A DNA stretch of 32,268 bases from a virus: positions 1 to 32,268 of IMG/VR virus record IMGVR_UViG_3300027869_000013; one strand, 5' to 3'. Below are positions 1 through 6,328 of this stretch, piece after piece; the first letter of the stretch is position 1; each line of letters opens with the position of its first letter. The notes beneath the pieces are model-generated. The model saw nothing but the letters and a program-made list of their open reading frames with translations, ran no database searches and had not been told where the DNA came from. Both the position numbers and the translations under genes were made by a program.

Positions 1-1
1 C

Positions 2-226
2 AACTGGCACGATCTGGGCTGGCGGCTGTTTTTGGACGGATCTGGCCTGATGCTCTGGGAAATCTCCCCACAAATGCTTGGTAGCGTCATCGGCCACTTG
101 ATTCCCGTCACCTATGGCACGGCTCCCTTGATGGGCTTCGCGGTCGATCATTTCATTGATTCCAGCGGCTTCATTCTCGGGTTCAGCAAGATTGATATGC
201 CCAAAGTCGCCCCCACGGAGAAGTAA
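2..226 (+). CDS. C-terminal part of unknown late protein (truncated by window edge)
   Basis: An open frame enters from the left edge without a stop and ends at TAA 224-226, directly abutting the endolysin ATG at 227. A TTG at 32 could be read as a start, but it has no Shine-Dalgarno sequence and the frame is open before it, so a partial gene is more likely. The visible 74 residues are rich in Gly, Ile, Leu and Met with a mildly hydrophobic middle, but there is no clean membrane helix. Being immediately upstream of a peptidoglycan peptidase it could be a virion or lysis-associated protein; a holin is possible but not supported. I do not recognise the family. Confidence 0.5.
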   Translation, partial: NWHDLGWRLFLDGSGLMLWEISPQMLGSVIGHLIPVTYGTAPLMGFAVDHFIDSSGFILGFSKIDMPKVAPTEK

Positions 227-712
227 ATGGATACCATAAGCGAGCAGAGACTTGCCCAAGTTCATCCGACTCTTGCCACCAAGATCAGGGCTATGTCTGT
301 AGCCCTGACAGCGCAAGGAATCGCCATCCGAGTGGTGCAAGGATTACGCACGTGGGACGAGCAGGCGTCCCTATACGCTCAAGGCAGAACGGCTCCGGGG
401 AAAATAGTCACCAACGCGCCAGCAGGCTCGTCATACCACAATTACGGCCTCGCCGTAGACGTTGTACCGATGACTCCGCTTGGTCCGGATTGGAATGTGA
501 ATCATCCGGTCTGGCGGAAGATCGTTACGGCCGGACAGGATCAAGGCTTGGTTCCGGGAGCTCCCTGGAGGACGTTTCCGGACTGGCCCCACTTCCAGAT
601 GACAGGCTCTCTCCCTCTATCACCAAATGAGTACGTGAAAAGCGCCTACGTGGAGGATGGGCTTGAAGGCGTCTGGGCAGCAGGAGGGATGTCGGTACCC
701 GACGCAACTTGA
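227..712 (+). CDS. Endolysin: M15-family peptidoglycan L,D/D,D-peptidase
   Basis: 161 residues with the full zinc-peptidase signature of the M15 (VanY/Ply500/T5 endolysin) family. The SxHxxGxAxD motif at residues 69-78 gives zinc ligands His71 and Asp78, and the WPHFQ segment gives His122; Asp119, three residues before His122, sits where the catalytic acid lies in this family. The QGLRTWDEQASLYAQG segment (38-53) is the usual substrate-pocket loop. These enzymes cut the peptide cross-links or stems of peptidoglycan, here most likely for host lysis at the end of infection. There is no signal peptide, so release would need a holin or comparable partner. It starts right after the preceding stop (TAAATG), implying coupled translation. 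A virion-attached cell-wall peptidase is the alternative. The family call is firm; the exact bond cleaved is not known. Confidence 0.9.
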   Translation: MDTISEQRLAQVHPTLATKIRAMSVALTAQGIAIRVVQGLRTWDEQASLYAQGRTAPGKIVTNAPAGSSYHNYGLAVDVVPMTPLGPDWNVNHPVWRKIVTAGQDQGLVPGAPWRTFPDWPHFQMTGSLPLSPNEYVKSAYVEDGLEGVWAAGGMSVPDAT

Positions 713-886
713 CGCCTCTTGCGATTTTTCTCCACCTTGCATGTTCGGCATTGCCGGGTTCCGGTAGGAGTTACGTAAGTATTGGAATCAGTAAATGGAT
801 GCCCATTCAAGCAATGCGTTTTGGCTGCATTCTTGGCAGCTAATGTATCGCCGCGTAAGAGGTTTTCTCTGGAACTGGAGGTATAT

Positions 887-1069
887 ATGGCGAGTTTTTA
901 CAAGTTCATCGAAGCGACCAGCGTAGCTTCCTTGCAGGAAGCAGTGAATAAATTTGTAGCGGACAACCCGGAATACAGGGTGATAAACATGACCTTCGCC
1001 GCCGGTACTGGATTCGTTGCAACGTTAGAGGCTGAGAGACCTGCGGAAGCTGAGCCTCGCGCAGCATGA
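887..1069 (+). CDS. Small phage protein of unknown function (60 aa)
   Basis: The start at ATG 887 is chosen because GGAGG lies at 877-881, five bases upstream; the in-frame ATG at 782 has no ribosome site and would add a Cys-rich, unlikely N-terminus. The protein begins MASFYKFIEATSVASLQEAV, looks like a small alpha/beta fold, and ends with an Ala/Glu-rich tail. The 174-base gap in front of it (713-886) shows no convincing promoter or RNA structure. It converges on the leftward gene ending at 1082. I do not recognise a family. Confidence 0.6.
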   Translation: MASFYKFIEATSVASLQEAVNKFVADNPEYRVINMTFAAGTGFVATLEAERPAEAEPRAA

Positions 1070-1081
1070 GTACCACGTCGA

Positions 1082-1303
1082 TTATCTCTTTTTATGGTTG
1101 ATGCCCTTTTTCGGGGTGGCGCGGGTTACTGGATGTGACTTAATAAGTTTATCCAAAACCGCATCGAATCTGGCTTTTGACACCTTGACCTTGGATTTTT
1201 CCTCTGTTTTTGCGTGTTTTCCTTCCATTTCCACAGTCATCCACAGGTCTAGCCCCTTGCACATAAATCGGGGCAATGCTCGAATCAGGGGATCGGAGGG
1301 CAA
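1082..1303 (-). CDS. Small basic protein, hypothetical
   Basis: 73 residues from a TTG at 1303; internal ATGs at 1264, 1240 and 1228 are alternatives and none has a clear Shine-Dalgarno. The C-terminal two thirds, from about residue 22, is strongly basic and helical (KSKVKVSKARFDAVLDKLIK) with a Lys/Arg-rich end, as in small nucleic-acid-binding phage proteins. A TATAAG box on the same strand at 1325-1330 would start transcription near 1318, just ahead of the TTG, and an operator-like palindrome covers its -35 position. That context suggests a regulated lone gene, possibly a regulator, but this is inference. The opposite-strand frame 1098-1331 is judged a shadow. Confidence 0.45.
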   Translation of the reverse strand: MPSDPLIRALPRFMCKGLDLWMTVEMEGKHAKTEEKSKVKVSKARFDAVLDKLIKSHPVTRATPKKGINHKKR

Positions 1304-1324
1304 CTGGTCGGTACCAGGAGCGGT

Positions 1325-1330
1325 CTTATA
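1325..1330 (-). promoter_or_regulatory. Putative -10 box of leftward promoter
   Basis: TATAAG on the minus strand, placed about 20 bases before the TTG of the 1082-1303 gene. No canonical -35 is present; the -35 position is occupied by the palindrome at 1338-1352, so this may be an activator- or repressor-controlled promoter. Confidence 0.35.
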
Positions 1331-1337
1331 AACCGCA

Positions 1338-1352
1338 GTTCCCGCTAGGAAC
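1338..1352. promoter_or_regulatory. Operator-like palindrome A (GTTCC-CGCTA-GGAAC)
   Basis: Perfect 5-bp inverted repeat around the five-base centre CGCTA. It shares that centre and overall layout with the palindrome at 1456-1472 but differs in arm sequence with matching changes on both sides. It lies at the -35 position of the leftward TATAAG box. Confidence 0.45.
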
Positions 1353-1455
1353 GGTGTTCAACTCACCTGCCCTCCGCACTCCCCTCGCATCACGTTATAC
1401 CACTCAGCACTGACACATTAAAGTGCCCGTTACGCTGACGCGATACAGTGACGCG

Positions 1456-1472
1456 TTTCCCCGCTAGGGAAA
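1456..1472. promoter_or_regulatory. Operator-like palindrome B (TTTCCC-CGCTA-GGGAAA)
   Basis: Perfect 6-bp inverted repeat with the same CGCTA centre as the copy at 1338-1352. It sits about 20 bases upstream of the rightward TATAAT, that is over the -35 region. Paired TGACGCG direct repeats at 1436-1442 and 1449-1455 lie just upstream. Confidence 0.45.
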
Positions 1473-1481
1473 TTGCGAGCG

Positions 1482-1487
1482 TATAAT
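1482..1487 (+). promoter_or_regulatory. Putative -10 box of rightward promoter
   Basis: A perfect TATAAT about 30 bases ahead of the first ATG at 1514. No TTGACA-like -35 is found at 16-18 bases; the expected position is covered by palindrome B, so initiation may depend on a protein bound there. Confidence 0.45.
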
Positions 1488-1513
1488 CCGTGGCCTCCGA
1501 GGGGGAGAAAGCG

Positions 1514-1549
1514 ATGACCCCAAATGCCGATAACGATTCACACCAATGA
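1514..1549 (+). CDS. Possible 11-residue leader ORF
   Basis: ATG at 1514 is preceded by the GGGGGAG ribosome site at about 1500-1506 with ideal spacing, and the frame stops at TGA 1547-1549, inside the next gene. It encodes MTPNADNDSHQ. It may serve only to deliver ribosomes to the overlapping ATG at 1524, whose own spacing from the same site is too long. It is not a proven gene. Confidence 0.3.
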   Translation: MTPNADNDSHQ

Positions 1550-1796
1550 AAAACTGAAGAACGCCGCCTACCGTCTAGAGGAGCATGTTTTCAACGATTG
1601 CACGCTGACAAATTGCCATCTTTTCTTCGACGGCGGGCCTTACCAGTGGGCCAATTGTAAATTTGAGAATTGTCAGTGGAGTTTCCGAGGAGCAGCGAGG
1701 GAGACGATCCAATTGTTATCGACCCTTGGACTGTTGAAGCCCGGACAAATGCCACCAACCACGATGCCTCCGTCAACGGGCGGAATCGTGCACTAA
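1524..1796 (+). CDS. Small protein with pentapeptide-like start, unknown function
   Basis: 90 residues starting MPITIHTNEKLKNAAYRLEE. Residues 20-55 contain the pattern F-x-D-C-x-L-x-N-C-x-L followed by W-x-N-C-x-F-x-N-C-x-W, resembling one or two turns of a right-handed pentapeptide helix, then a short helix and a Pro/Thr/Met-rich tail. Three of the Cys are each preceded by Asn. It is probably a compact beta protein; no enzymatic motif is visible. It lies alone downstream of the TATAAT box and operator-like palindrome and upstream of the terminator at 1903-1931, so it looks like a monocistronic, regulated gene. The start is uncertain because the best-spaced ATG is at 1514 in another frame. 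Confidence 0.6.
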   Translation: MPITIHTNEKLKNAAYRLEEHVFNDCTLTNCHLFFDGGPYQWANCKFENCQWSFRGAARETIQLLSTLGLLKPGQMPPTTMPPSTGGIVH

Positions 1797-1902
1797 GCCT
1801 GCTCTTATTTCTTTCCACTTGACGCTGTGATATTGCCCTGTCACGGCTTGACGATGCTTTCATTTTCCTGCCTCCTGTGTAAAATGCATAATCATCGAGA
1901 GG

Positions 1903-1931
1903 AAGGGCCCCGGTTTATGCCGGGGCCTTTT
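1903..1931 (+). terminator. Strong Rho-independent terminator
   Basis: An 8-bp GC stem (GGCCCCGG at 1906-1913 paired with CCGGGGCC at 1920-1927), loop TTTATG, followed on the plus strand by TTTTCTTATTT, with further A-T pairing at the base. It ends the rightward transcript of the 1524 gene. It also lies directly beyond the end of the leftward operon (1937), where the trailing T-run is weaker, so it may stop both. Confidence 0.85.
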
Positions 1932-1936
1932 CTTAT

Positions 1937-2116
1937 TTATCCCTGCGCCCGATCCCTAGCAATGGCAACGCAGGCGTTTAACTGCTCGTCCGTGTGACTC
2001 ACGATTGGTTTGTCGCAGGTCGGACACGGAGTCTCAGGATCAAGGGGTCGGCCATAGAGCGCCCCATCTGGCATCTGAAACCCACTACTAGAAGCAGTTC
2101 CCTGGGATTTTCGCAT
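1937..2116 (-). CDS. Small CPTC-motif protein, last gene of leftward operon
   Basis: 59 residues from ATG 2116, preceded by AAAGG nine bases upstream; a TTG three codons earlier (2125) is less likely. The motif ETPCPTCDKPIV is a single zinc-knuckle half (CxxC), followed by a helix containing one more Cys. Its first 29 bases overlap the 3' end of the exported-protein gene in another frame, so the two are probably translated together. No family is recognised; it resembles other CxxC microproteins of this operon. Confidence 0.6.
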   Translation of the reverse strand: MRKSQGTASSSGFQMPDGALYGRPLDPETPCPTCDKPIVSHTDEQLNACVAIARDRAQG

Positions 2117-3635
2117 ATTTATCAACCTTTATGTTTGTACACGAGTCCGGGTGTCCTGGAACATAGACAAAAACGTTAGTGAATGGCCCCTTGCCGCAAT
2201 CATCTTTCGCCTCTTTCTCCATCTGGGCCTGTGTAGCTGGATTTTGCCAATGGGTAAATTTCTCGAAGTTCGAAAAGCAATAGGGCACTGTGTTTTCTTT
2301 GCAAGCGCTTTTAAGAGGAGTACATTCAGCGGTTGCCAGCCATCCTCCCGGCTCATAGGCGTACGAAGCAGTTATGTTAGGAGTTCCACTGAACGTGGTG
2401 TAATTCTCAGAGTACACATACATCGGTGGCGATGGTGGACTACTGCTAGCCCCTCCTCCTAGGTTCGCCAGACTTTCACTGCATATCACCGTTCCGGTCG
2501 CCGTAGGGGTACATTGATTGGGGTCTCCAAAGAGAAAGTCACAAGCCGAAGCACTGACATCAAACGAGGACACATTCATCGCGCACGTTGGGCACACGGC
2601 CTGCTGTGACTGCGCTCCATACAATCCGCCCGGTAGTTTAACCTGAATCGTGCCGGTATGCACGACTGTGCCCGTGCAGGGATTGGGCGGCGGGCATCCA
2701 TTCACACTCCCGGTCGTAGTCCCCTGGAGATACGTTCCATACACGTTGAAGTGCCACGGATGCCCTGCGGAATCTAACAGGACCGTTCCCCACCTACTGA
2801 CAGAGGACATGGCGAAAGACTTGGCATCGGGAAGGACTGAAGAGACCCACGTGTTCGTGGTGAAATCGTAGTACGAGATGGCGTCATATGTTTGCACAGG
2901 TCGGCCCGATTGATAAGTGGAGAGCGCATACATCGTAGCTCCCAAATTTGGATCGTTCCCTATGTAGCAAGAGACGGCTGTCCCAAAGGGTTGTGCCGGC
3001 AAGACCGTGAATGTCCCGCTGGTGTAGGACGAGTACTGGTATACCTGCCCGTTTTTCACGCCGCACATATTATTCACATCAGCGGCGGAGGCGGAGACCC
3101 ATCCGGCACTGGTATCGATTTGCAGCCATGTGTTGCCTCCGGGCGGGAGGTAGTACATGTTGTTCAAAGAATTGACGAGCACGATTGTGCCATCGTCGCC
3201 CGCCTGAATTTTGGTGCCACATCCTGAGAGCGCGGTAAGCGTTGTCCCATCCCAGTGAAATGGCGCGTAGCCATTGTATTGCGTGCAGAACGTGGAGGCT
3301 TTTAACAGGTACATGTTGTTTTGAGTGACAACGGCGAGCCCTACCCATCCGGACCCCAAAGCGGCAATCTGGCCCCAGCCATGCGTGGATGTGTTGTAGT
3401 AGTAAATGACATTGTTTGACCCCGGCGTCGTCGTTCCATTGGCAGCGCAGGCCAAATACATGTCGTTGCCGAGCGATGGGATATTGCAGACTCCTCCTCC
3501 CGGCAGCTCGTACCAGAGGTTGGTGGAGGAGGCTTTGGCGCTTAGGTCGCTAACGCCCCATACATAGGCTGTTGAATATTGAGCGTTGAGGGTGAGTGGG
3601 AGAAACAAAAACAACAGTGCTACAATCGTTCGCAT
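2088..3635 (-). CDS. Exported, Cys-rich beta-propeller-like (tectonin-like) protein
   Basis: 515 residues from ATG 3635 with GGAGA seven bases upstream. The N-terminus is a textbook Sec signal peptide: MR, a hydrophobic Ile/Leu/Phe core, then cleavage after LNA before Gln19. Residues ~20-315 contain about six irregular repeats of ~45 residues, each with a variant of N-(N/D)-M-Y-x-L (DMYLA, NMYLL, NMYYL, TMYAL), spaced like blades of a tectonin/kelch-type propeller. Residues ~320-515 form a Cys-rich region with a CPTC motif and a Gly/Ser/Pro linker (GGGASSSPPSPP). Propeller proteins of this kind usually bind sugars or proteins at the cell surface. The gene is the penultimate one of the early operon, on the opposite strand to all virion genes, so it is probably not a tail protein but acts on the host envelope or outside the cell: superinfection exclusion, receptor masking or a host-derived moron are candidates. 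The function is inferred only. Confidence 0.8.
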   Translation of the reverse strand: MRTIVALLFLFLPLTLNAQYSTAYVWGVSDLSAKASSTNLWYELPGGGVCNIPSLGNDMYLACAANGTTTPGSNNVIYYYNTSTHGWGQIAALGSGWVGLAVVTQNNMYLLKASTFCTQYNGYAPFHWDGTTLTALSGCGTKIQAGDDGTIVLVNSLNNMYYLPPGGNTWLQIDTSAGWVSASAADVNNMCGVKNGQVYQYSSYTSGTFTVLPAQPFGTAVSCYIGNDPNLGATMYALSTYQSGRPVQTYDAISYYDFTTNTWVSSVLPDAKSFAMSSVSRWGTVLLDSAGHPWHFNVYGTYLQGTTTGSVNGCPPPNPCTGTVVHTGTIQVKLPGGLYGAQSQQAVCPTCAMNVSSFDVSASACDFLFGDPNQCTPTATGTVICSESLANLGGGASSSPPSPPMYVYSENYTTFSGTPNITASYAYEPGGWLATAECTPLKSACKENTVPYCFSNFEKFTHWQNPATQAQMEKEAKDDCGKGPFTNVFVYVPGHPDSCTNIKVDKYAKIPGNCF

Positions 3636-3709
3636 ACGTTCTCTCCTTCGTTGAGTGAATGTTCCGTCCGGGGCGCTACTTTTCTAGGGTCTGCGCTCCG
3701 GATCGTCCT

Positions 3710-4069
3710 TTACTTGATCTCCTGTGTCTGAGCGAGAGCGGCGCGGGCCCGCAACTCCGATCTCCACCAATATGCGCCTTCGCCTTTTCGGCGCTCCCTG
3801 AAGGACTCGCCTTCTCTCGGTGGATATCCCAACGCCCACGAAATTGCTTCCCGCAACCGCTCGATCTCTTTCTGTGCGGCGGCAAGCACGGCCTCAGCTT
3901 CATCCGCGCACATTCGTAAATCGTTGGCATTAGTCTCAAGTTCGACAGCCCACTCAGGCTCCTTTGCGGAATTAGTCCGCAGCAACATTTCCCATGAACG
4001 GTCTGCACTTGTACGCCATTTAGTAATCAGTTTATGCAGAGCGGTATCGATGTTCTCGCCGGTCGTCAT
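3710..4069 (-). CDS. Coiled-coil hypothetical protein
   Basis: 119 residues. The start is set at ATG 4069, preceded by GGAG at six bases and overlapping the upstream stop as ATGA; the ATG four codons earlier (4081) lacks a ribosome site. The middle is a long amphipathic helix (DEAEAVLAAAQKEIERLREA) followed by a WALGYPPREGE segment and a basic C-terminus. This layout is common among small early phage proteins, but I cannot assign a role. The 74 bases between this gene and 3635 show no clear promoter. Confidence 0.65.
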   Translation of the reverse strand: MTTGENIDTALHKLITKWRTSADRSWEMLLRTNSAKEPEWAVELETNANDLRMCADEAEAVLAAAQKEIERLREAISWALGYPPREGESFRERRKGEGAYWWRSELRARAALAQTQEIK

Positions 4070-4674
4070 TCTTTTCTCCATGGATATTTGTCGCGCCTCT
4101 CATCCAAGTTTTGGAATTCCTTCAAGTCATCTTTCAGACCATCTCGTTCCCTGACGACTCGGGCAAGCGCGGCCTCGGCAGTCTCGGCGCGTTTCTTTTC
4201 GCGTTCGCTCTCCCGCTCGGCGGCGGCAAGCTGCTCGTCAAGCCATAACGCTTCACACTTCCATGAATGCGGCTCACCCGGCAACAAGTGAAAACAGCAC
4301 GGCTTACCAATACACTTGCGCGGCTCGGCGCTCCGAGGAACTGCTGGCGCTACCTCAGTGTCGGGCGCGCCCCCACATTGGTAGCAATAGTCACCTGCCC
4401 ACACATCGTGCTTACAGCGCTCAGCCGGAACTGCTGGCGGGGCGGCGGCTTCGCACATCATGCAACGATCTGTCCCTAGATAGACAGGATGCCCGCACTT
4501 TTTCCACGAAGAATTAGCTATCGGCGCGGACGGAGCCTGAGGCGGGAGAGTGTGCCACGGGTCAAAGCAGAACTTTCCTGGCGGGTCTCCGGCCTTAATC
4601 ATTCGCGGAATAGAGTTGTGTACGTCCGGGTGATTACTGCCGCATCGCGGGCACGTCTCCTGTCTCGTGTTCAT
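4066..4674 (-). CDS. Multi-zinc-knuckle protein with C-terminal coiled coil
   Basis: 202 residues with ATGA junctions at both ends. Residues 1-25 carry CPRCGSNHPDVH; about 60-77 hold a Cys/His pair and CMMC; about 87-101 hold C-K-H plus CYQC; about 120-140 hold a further Cys/His-rich stretch (KCIGKPCCFH). The C-terminal ~60 residues form a charged coiled coil (ERESEREKKRAETAEAAL). Tandem treble-clef or ribbon knuckles usually bind zinc and often mediate protein or nucleic-acid contacts. Linkers are Ala/Pro-rich. It lies in a run of three consecutive zinc-knuckle genes. No named family is recognised. Confidence 0.65.
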   Translation of the reverse strand: MNTRQETCPRCGSNHPDVHNSIPRMIKAGDPPGKFCFDPWHTLPPQAPSAPIANSSWKKCGHPVYLGTDRCMMCEAAAPPAVPAERCKHDVWAGDYCYQCGGAPDTEVAPAVPRSAEPRKCIGKPCCFHLLPGEPHSWKCEALWLDEQLAAAERESEREKKRAETAEAALARVVRERDGLKDDLKEFQNLDERRDKYPWRKE

Positions 4675-4847
4675 CGCGTCACCTTCCTAATCGCCCCGGC
4701 CCAAGCTTTCAACGTGTTGATGAGTTCCCGAGTTGGAGCCATCCCAGCCACATCGTAGGCAATCACGCGAGCTATCGCCTCGGCAGACTTCGGTTTACCG
4801 CGCCAAGTGACTTCGTATGGATCGCGCTCCTGTCTCGTGTCGCTCAC
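4671..4847 (-). CDS. Small hypothetical protein (58 aa)
   Basis: Starts at GTG 4847, overlapping the upstream stop (GTGA), and ends in an ATGA overlap with the next gene. The product begins MSDTRQERDPYEVTWRGKPK and contains two short helices (SAEAIARVIAYDVAGM; ELINTLKAWAGAI). The longer frame to 4985 is rejected because it overlaps the neighbour throughout. Function is unknown; the junctions on both sides are the main evidence that it is real. Confidence 0.55.
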   Translation of the reverse strand: MSDTRQERDPYEVTWRGKPKSAEAIARVIAYDVAGMAPTRELINTLKAWAGAIRKVTR

Positions 4848-5236
4848 TCGCTTATCTTCCTTTCCGCTCCCGCGCTCGTCTCGCAGGGTAGGGCGCGCTC
4901 CACATAAACATTCTCGCCACACTCGCACTCGCCCACGTATGGCGACGATACGCCACGGGGGAATCTGGCTCCGCACTTGTCGCACAATGCGTAGTACCCG
5001 TTGCTCGGCGCTTCCCGCGCTTGCTGCTTCATTTCACTTCTCCCTCTTCTCGATTGGAGACGATTGTTGCAAGGCACCAAGCCGCGAGACTTCACCAACT
5101 TATCGGCACACTGCCAGCAGACCGTTCTTCCGTCTATTTGGCTAGTCTGATCTTCGTACAAGCCAAAGTTGGCATACGGGTTGATCGCAATCAGGCGCTT
5201 ACATTCATCGCAACTTTTGTAATAAACTCCGCTCAT
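4844..5236 (-). CDS. Double zinc-ribbon protein
   Basis: 130 residues from ATG 5236, with GGAGA four bases upstream and an ATGA overlap with the preceding small gene. The N-terminal ribbon has CDEC (about residues 9-12) and CWQC (about 41-44); the C-terminal ribbon has CDKC (about 84-87) and CEC-G spaced about 18 residues further on. The linker is basic (NNRLQSRRGRSEMKQQAR). Two ribbons on a basic linker suggest nucleic-acid or polymerase binding, but no catalytic motif is present. Confidence 0.65.
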   Translation of the reverse strand: MSGVYYKSCDECKRLIAINPYANFGLYEDQTSQIDGRTVCWQCADKLVKSRGLVPCNNRLQSRRGRSEMKQQAREAPSNGYYALCDKCGARFPRGVSSPYVGECECGENVYVERALPCETSAGAERKISE

Positions 5237-5412
5237 TTGCTCTCCAATCCCAAATCCTGAGTCCCCAAGGGGTCCGTGCTCCAATCGACCTCGGAATCTT
5301 CGAGGATTGTCTCTGGGCATTTGCAGCACTTGGGGCAGTAACCGCAACCGTCGCATAGTTCGTCTTTGCGAAAGTACGACCCACACTGGCAAATCCAAGA
5401 TCGCTTACTCAC
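5233..5412 (-). CDS. Cys-rich zinc microprotein (59 aa)
   Basis: A 59-residue frame from GTG 5412 to TGA 5233, with GAGG upstream of the GTG and an ATGA overlap with the next gene. The first 33 residues hold nine Cys, in motifs WICQCGSYF, CDGCGYC and KCCKC, enough for two zinc knuckles or one small cluster. The C-terminal half is acidic (EDSEVDWSTD). Frame, coupling and Cys spacing make it convincing despite its size. Possibly a host-factor-binding protein; function unknown. Confidence 0.6.
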   Translation of the reverse strand: MSKRSWICQCGSYFRKDELCDGCGYCPKCCKCPETILEDSEVDWSTDPLGTQDLGLESK

Positions 5413-5457
5413 CTAAGCACCTCGACAAAGAGAGCCCCGCTCCCCTTGCCACGATGC

Positions 5458-5715
5458 TCACGCGGCATTGCTCTTTCTGGCACTCACAATTCCATACAAA
5501 TAGGCTCGTTCGGCTGGCATCTCTGCTAATTTCAGCAAGCAGAGTCGGCAATCGCTTAGACTGTTCCTAGAATCCAGGAATTGCTTGAGATCGCCTCCCG
5601 GCAACAGGATGTCGTCCATCTGGAATTCGGCATTCTCCACCAGCTTTTCGCACAGGGCCAGCATGTTGACGTGCGGGATCAAGGGGATAGGGGACTTGAT
5701 GAAATGCAACTTCAT
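5458..5715 (-). CDS. Hypothetical protein (85 aa)
   Basis: Starts at ATG 5715 overlapping the upstream TGA (ATGA). The product begins MKLHFIKSPIPLIPHVNMLA, is mainly helical and carries a CRLC pair in its C-terminal half. A 45-base gap follows before the next gene, one of few untranslated gaps in this operon. No family is recognised. Confidence 0.6.
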   Translation of the reverse strand: MKLHFIKSPIPLIPHVNMLALCEKLVENAEFQMDDILLPGGDLKQFLDSRNSLSDCRLCLLKLAEMPAERAYLYGIVSARKSNAA

Positions 5716-6104
5716 GCTCGTAACTCCTCAACCATAGACTTCACGTTGATCTTGATCGGCCCAGCCTGCAAATGCCGAACGATTCTTTCCCATCGCTCCG
5801 GGAACTTCTTGGCAAACCAGTCCAGTCCGAGAATTGGATTATTTCCAAACCATGCGTGGCAACGGTCGCAATGCGCCAGAGAATTGTCGTCATCCCAACG
5901 TAGCGCCAGATAACGCCGCCCCTTGATGTGGGACCACTGAATCACCACGTACCGCTCAATCTCGGCATCCCACTCGCCATGTTTCTTGCCGCATCTCTGA
6001 CAGGTGTTGCCGTCTCGCTCGATGACCGTTCTCTGGCGGCAGGCCGCATCAAGATCCCGGTACATCCGGTTCTTTGCCAACGTGCGCTTGGATTTCCGGA
6101 TCAC
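5712..6104 (-). CDS. HNH/NinG-like nuclease
   Basis: 130 residues from GTG 6104, which has GGGAGA six bases upstream and overlaps the preceding stop as GTGA; the TTG at 6122 is less likely. Motifs in order: C35-x2-C38, His59 (WSHIKGR), Asn74 in RWDDDNS, then C79-x2-C82-H83. This is the beta-beta-alpha metal nuclease layout with a structural zinc held by four Cys, as in HNH enzymes and lambda NinG/Rap-type recombination nucleases. With ERF and YqaJ genes in the same operon it could process recombination intermediates; a free-standing nicking or homing enzyme is the alternative. The fold class is fairly secure, the substrate is not. Confidence 0.65.
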   Translation of the reverse strand: MIRKSKRTLAKNRMYRDLDAACRQRTVIERDGNTCQRCGKKHGEWDAEIERYVVIQWSHIKGRRYLALRWDDDNSLAHCDRCHAWFGNNPILGLDWFAKKFPERWERIVRHLQAGPIKINVKSMVEELRA

Positions 6105-6328
6105 TTCTGCTCTCCCGGCCAATCCCAGTAGGCATCCAAAGCGTTCTGCCTCGTTTCTCTGTGTGGCACCCTAGGAACTTCTCGTATGGCTCGCATGGTC
6201 GTCGCCCGAGGGGAAACATAGACCAGCGTGATTTCCGGCTTCGGCTCATCCATGGCAAACACAACGAGAGCGTTGTACTTTCGCAATCCTCGGACATAGA
6301 TCACTTGGGAACCTGGCTCTGGTTTCAC
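6101..6328 (-). CDS. Small beta-rich hypothetical protein
   Basis: 75 residues from GTG 6328, coupled on both sides by GTGA overlaps. The first half (GSQVIYVRGLRKYNALVV, then EITLVYVSP) alternates hydrophobic and charged residues like a small SH3/KOW-type barrel; the second half is basic and ends in YWDWPGEQK. It lies between the methyltransferase and the HNH-like nuclease. I do not know its function. Confidence 0.55.
   Translation of the reverse strand: MKPEPGSQVIYVRGLRKYNALVVFAMDEPKPEITLVYVSPRATTMRAIREVPRVPHRETRQNALDAYWDWPGEQK

Noticed and set aside
782-886. 35-codon N-terminal extension of the 887 gene
   Set aside because: No ribosome site at 782, while ATG 887 has GGAGG at five bases.
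713-886. Possible tRNA or promoter between endolysin and 887 gene
   Set aside because: No T-arm or acceptor pairing was found and no -10/-35 pair is convincing.
1098-1331. 77-residue plus-strand frame opposite the 1082 gene
   Set aside because: It lacks a ribosome site and its sequence is antisense of a Lys-rich helical frame.
1804-1900. Possible small RNA ending at the 1903-1931 terminator, from TTGACG near 1818 or 1849
   Set aside because: No -10 at an acceptable distance from either TTGACG; the terminator is explained by the 1524 gene.
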